Of a stretch of DNA of 6,964 nucleotides, positions 4,967-6,964 are shown piece after piece. Both the position numbers and the translations under genes were made by a program. This DNA comes from an uncultured Erysipelotrichaceae bacterium (GTDB taxonomy: Bacteria; Bacillota_I; Bacilli_A; Erysipelotrichales; Erysipelotrichaceae): the NCBI GenBank assembly GCA_902796465.1, contig CADBPK010000161.1, positions 1 through 6,964 on the forward strand, in the 5' to 3' direction. The notes below the pieces were generated by a model. That model searched no databases, was not told the DNA's origin, and saw nothing but the letters and a program-made list of their open reading frames with translations. How positions within the stretch are numbered: position 1 is the stretch's first letter; each line of letters starts with the position of its first letter.

Positions 4967-5180
4967 ATCCAAAATGCTCTTCCAGAGCAGGTATATCCTC
5001 CAGATCGATCCATTCTTCCGAAAAGCCGCATTCGGTGCAAAGATACCGGTGTACCTTTACGGCGGAAAAGATCGTCAGTCCGACCGGGATATTATTGCCT
5101 GCCCCATATGCGCGTGACTGTCCTTCGATCCGGATAATATCCGAATTGCCGCATTTCGGGCAGATTCCAGTAAATTTCAT
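4965..5180 (-). CDS. Small zinc-ribbon protein of unknown function
   Basis: This predicted protein of 71 residues has two cysteine knuckles, C7-P-K-C10-G and C48-T-E-C51-G. The 37-residue loop between them is typical of a zinc ribbon that binds one zinc ion. The loop contains a Gly/Ala-rich stretch (R-A-Y-G-A-G-N-N) and a hydrophobic strand (P-V-G-L-T-I-F-S-A-V). The C-terminal tail is acidic (E-E-W-I-D-L-E-D), which argues against simple nucleic-acid binding. No enzymatic motif is seen. A moderate ribosome site (AAGGG) lies about nine bases before the ATG. The gene starts 39 bases after the KDG kinase stop with no terminator between, so it is probably the last gene of that operon, although it may have no role in sugar-acid use. 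The terminator at 4931-4966 ends it. Confidence 0.85.
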   Translation of the reverse strand: MKFTGICPKCGNSDIIRIEGQSRAYGAGNNIPVGLTIFSAVKVHRYLCTECGFSEEWIDLEDIPALEEHFG

Positions 5181-5219
5181 ATATTTATTCCCTTCTGTAT
5201 TTTCAGATGGAAAACGGCA

Positions 5220-6212
5220 TTACCTCTGGATCGCGTTTTTGCCGGAAGACATCATGGCAAGTACTTCGTTTTCTGCCAGACTGCTGAGATCTCCGCTGAC
5301 AACTGCTTTCATGACGCCGGCATAAACCGCGAACTCCAGTGCTTTCTGAGGATCTTTCCACTTTCGGATCGCATGGATAAAGCCGCCGCTGCAGGCGTCA
5401 CCCGCGCCGATTCGGTCAAGGATCGGCATGACATGGATCGTTTCGGTCTTTTTGAATTCTTTCCCGTCATACAGGTATCCGGTCCAGTAGTTTTCACTGG
5501 TGCTCGGCGCATCGATATCAATGCTCAGGACCATATCGAAGCCAAATGTTTCCTGGATCTCCCGCATGGATTCCAGAAATGTTTCATGGCTTGTATGAAT
5601 GCCGAGACAGTTTTCAGAATCCGCTTCATTGGTAATGCAGATGTCCACATACTGCATCAGCGGGATCATTGTTTTCATCGCTTCTTCTTTGGACCACAGT
5701 TTGCCTCTGTAGTTGAGGTCACACGATACCGTAATGCCTTTTTCTTTTGCTTTTCTGCAGGCAAGTTCATTCAGCTTTGCCCCGTTTGCACCGATGCCTG
5801 AAGTAATGCCTGAAATATGCAGCCAGTCCACATCTTCAAACATTGCGTCATAATCCACTGTTTCAGGATCGAGCAGTGCAATTGCGCTGTCCTTTCTGTC
5901 ATAGACTACGGATGTTGGTCTCAATCCGTAGCCAAGGTCACAGTAATAAACGCCGAGACGGCCTTCCGGTCTGAGGATCTTTTCCGTTCCGATCCCATGC
6001 CAGCGCAGCGCATTCAGCGCGGCCTGACCAAGCGGATTGGCCGGCAGTGCGGTAAAGAATTCTGTTTCATCTCCGCAGTCCGCACATACTGATATGGCAT
6101 TTGCTTCCGATCCCCCGTAGAAAATACGCAGATCTTCAGCCTGAACCAGGCGTATCCCCTCCTGCGGGGAAAGACGCATCATAACTTCTCCGATTCCCAG
6201 TATCTTACCCAT
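5220..6212 (-). CDS. kdgK: 2-keto-3-deoxygluconate kinase (PfkB family)
   Basis: This enzyme phosphorylates 2-keto-3-deoxygluconate with ATP to KDPG in the cytoplasm. The 330-residue protein has the PfkB/ribokinase layout: G-I-G-E-V-M-M-R-L at 6-14, the substrate-side G-G-S-E-A-N at 33-38, D-L-N-Y-R at 165-169, N-E-A-D at 195-198, and the C-terminal signature D-R-I-G-A-G-D at 266-272. Asp272 is the catalytic base and the G-A-G-D turn is the anion hole. The assignment as KDG kinase, and not another sugar kinase, rests partly on the aldolase gene directly upstream. I chose the ATG at 6210-6212 because it has AGAGGT five bases upstream (6218-6223) and places the first strand at the N-terminus. 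A longer frame, adding 19 basic residues, lies within the aldolase gene. The start overlaps the aldolase stop by eight bases. Confidence 0.93.
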   Translation of the reverse strand: MGKILGIGEVMMRLSPQEGIRLVQAEDLRIFYGGSEANAISVCADCGDETEFFTALPANPLGQAALNALRWHGIGTEKILRPEGRLGVYYCDLGYGLRPTSVVYDRKDSAIALLDPETVDYDAMFEDVDWLHISGITSGIGANGAKLNELACRKAKEKGITVSCDLNYRGKLWSKEEAMKTMIPLMQYVDICITNEADSENCLGIHTSHETFLESMREIQETFGFDMVLSIDIDAPSTSENYWTGYLYDGKEFKKTETIHVMPILDRIGAGDACSGGFIHAIRKWKDPQKALEFAVYAGVMKAVVSGDLSSLAENEVLAMMSSGKNAIQR

Positions 6213-6852
6213 TACGGACCTCTTCAACGATTTCCTTCGCTTCCATGCATTTTTCTTTGATATGGTCAAACTTGCCCATGCTGATCCAGTCTTCTTTCAC
6301 CATCCAGCTTCCGCCGATAAAAGCGACATTCTCCGTACGCAGGTAATCACGGGCATTCACCACGCTGATACCCCCTGTAGGCATGAATGATATCTGTCTG
6401 TACGGTGAATGCAGCGCCTTTAATGTACGGATCCCGCCATATGCCTCAGCAGGAAAGAATTTCAGCGTGGTCAGTCCAAAAGACATTCCCATTTCCACTT
6501 CGCTCGGTGTACATACTCCCGGGATAAAAGGTATACCCCTGTCAAGCGCGTATCTGACGACTGCCGGATTCAGTCCGGGTGAAACGATGAACGAAGCACC
6601 TGCCCGGATTGCTTCCTCTGCCTGTTCCGTGCTCAGAATCGTTCCGGCTCCCACCAGCATATCCGGATAGGCTTTTTTCATGATCCGGATCGCTTCCGCG
6701 GCACATTCGGTGCGGAATGTAACTTCCGCGCAGGGAAGTCCCCCTTCCGTCAGTGCTTCCGCAAGTTTTTCTGCTTTGTCTGCTTCATTGATGACAACAA
6801 CGGGAACTATGCCGATCTCCTTCAGTTTTTCAGTCATTTGTTTCATTTCCAT
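6205..6852 (-). CDS. kdgA: 2-keto-3-deoxy-6-phosphogluconate (KDPG) aldolase
   Basis: This is a class I aldolase of 215 residues that splits KDPG into pyruvate and glyceraldehyde 3-phosphate, the last step of the Entner-Doudoroff and hexuronate routes. It is a single TIM barrel with the family's residues: E43 and R47 in A-E-V-T-F-R-T, G-A-G-T at 68-71, P-G-V-C-T-P-S-E at 111-118, the Schiff-base lysine K131 in K-F-F-P-A-E, and the phosphate-binding P-T-G-G-I-S at 158-163. The start at 6852 follows AAAGGAG at a rather long 12 bases; M3 and M6 are possible alternatives. From M1 the gene overlaps the upstream dehydratase end by 23 bases, and from M6 by eight. It also overlaps kdgK by eight bases, so the three genes are surely one transcript. 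Some family members also act on 4-hydroxy-2-oxoglutarate. Confidence 0.95.
   Translation of the reverse strand: MEMKQMTEKLKEIGIVPVVVINEADKAEKLAEALTEGGLPCAEVTFRTECAAEAIRIMKKAYPDMLVGAGTILSTEQAEEAIRAGASFIVSPGLNPAVVRYALDRGIPFIPGVCTPSEVEMGMSFGLTTLKFFPAEAYGGIRTLKALHSPYRQISFMPTGGISVVNARDYLRTENVAFIGGSWMVKEDWISMGKFDHIKEKCMEAKEIVEEVRNG
6218..6223 (-). promoter_or_regulatory. Ribosome binding site that fixes the kdgK start inside kdgA
   Basis: AGAGGT on the minus strand lies five bases before the kdgK ATG and within the last codons of kdgA. With the eight-base gene overlap, it points to coupled translation of aldolase and kinase. Confidence 0.75.
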
Positions 6853-6964
6853 ATTCCAGATACGCTCCTTTCATCGGGCTCTGCGCATGTTCGGCAAACA
6901 TACGCAGCGCGCCGGTCTTATATTTCATTTCTTTTGGTTTCCAGTGTTTCTTTCTTTCCTTCAG
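6830..6964 (-). CDS. C-terminal end of a probable IlvD/Edd-type sugar-acid dehydratase (partial)
   Basis: An open frame enters from the right edge and ends at a TGA at 6830-6832, giving 44 visible residues. It contains R-K-K-H-W-K-P and, later, Y-K-T-G-A-L-R-M-F-A, then S-P-M-K-G-A-Y-L-E. This resembles the C-terminus of IlvD/Edd iron-sulfur dehydratases (R-x-x-W, then G-x-L-x-x-[YF]-A, then S-x-x-x-G-A). That is recognition by pattern from a short fragment, so the family is tentative. A sugar-acid dehydratase such as gluconate, galactonate or xylonate type would make metabolic sense, since it would produce the 2-keto-3-deoxy acid used by the next two genes. The frame continues beyond the window, is well behaved in codon use, and overlaps the aldolase start, which supports it as coding. 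Confidence 0.68.
   Translation of the reverse strand: MKERKKHWKPKEMKYKTGALRMFAEHAQSPMKGAYLEYGNETND

Noticed and set aside
5373..6092. Plus-strand open frames opposite kdgK
   Set aside because: These are antisense to a complete PfkB kinase with intact motifs. No promoter or ribosome site was seen for them.

Overview
The window reads as chromosomal DNA of a Bacillota (Firmicutes) bacterium, most likely a gut-type anaerobe near Erysipelotrichia or Clostridia. This is inferred from consensus -35/-10 promoters, strong AGGAGG-type ribosome sites, U-tailed hairpin terminators, a Bacillus-like ylbN-rpmF pair, a TmcAL (YlbM) gene found in Gram-positives, and the sequence of the L32 protein. UGA is used as a stop codon, so the code is not the Mycoplasma one. 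Nothing points to a phage, insertion sequence, plasmid or CRISPR array. No gene-free stretch exceeds 300 bases.

Layout. Positions 1-796 (minus strand) hold a ribosomal operon: a perfect-consensus promoter, a DUF177/YceD (YlbN) protein linked to 23S rRNA accumulation, ribosomal protein L32, then a UUCG-loop terminator. Positions 904-2630 (minus strand) hold an alpha/beta hydrolase of the monoacylglycerol lipase/lysophospholipase type, followed by a Cof-type HAD phosphatase; a perfect 7-bp inverted repeat lies between them. Positions 2699-3840 (plus strand) hold TmcAL, the tRNA-Met cytidine acetate ligase, whose 3' end folds into its own terminator. Positions 3892-4965 (plus strand) hold an independently transcribed gene for a 321-residue glutamine-rich protein with tandem repeats, which I do not recognise. 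It ends at a strong bidirectional terminator. Positions 4965-6964 (minus strand) hold a tightly packed sugar-acid operon: the end of a probable IlvD/Edd-type dehydratase, KDPG aldolase, KDG kinase, and a small zinc-ribbon protein.

How the genes work together. The operon on the right fits the chain sugar acid -> 2-keto-3-deoxygluconate (dehydratase) -> KDPG (kinase) -> pyruvate + glyceraldehyde 3-phosphate (aldolase). The genes on the left concern ribosome and tRNA maturation. The divergent ylbM / ylbN-rpmF arrangement known from Bacillus is preserved here, but the hydrolase-HAD pair sits between the two halves.

The most unusual element is the glutamine-rich protein. It has about eight copies of a short hydrophobic L-x-x-L-F-G-like motif, spaced about 18 residues apart by almost uncharged Gln/Asn/Gly/Pro linkers. 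This is a sticker-and-spacer, prion-like layout, and it has its own promoter and an optimal ribosome site.
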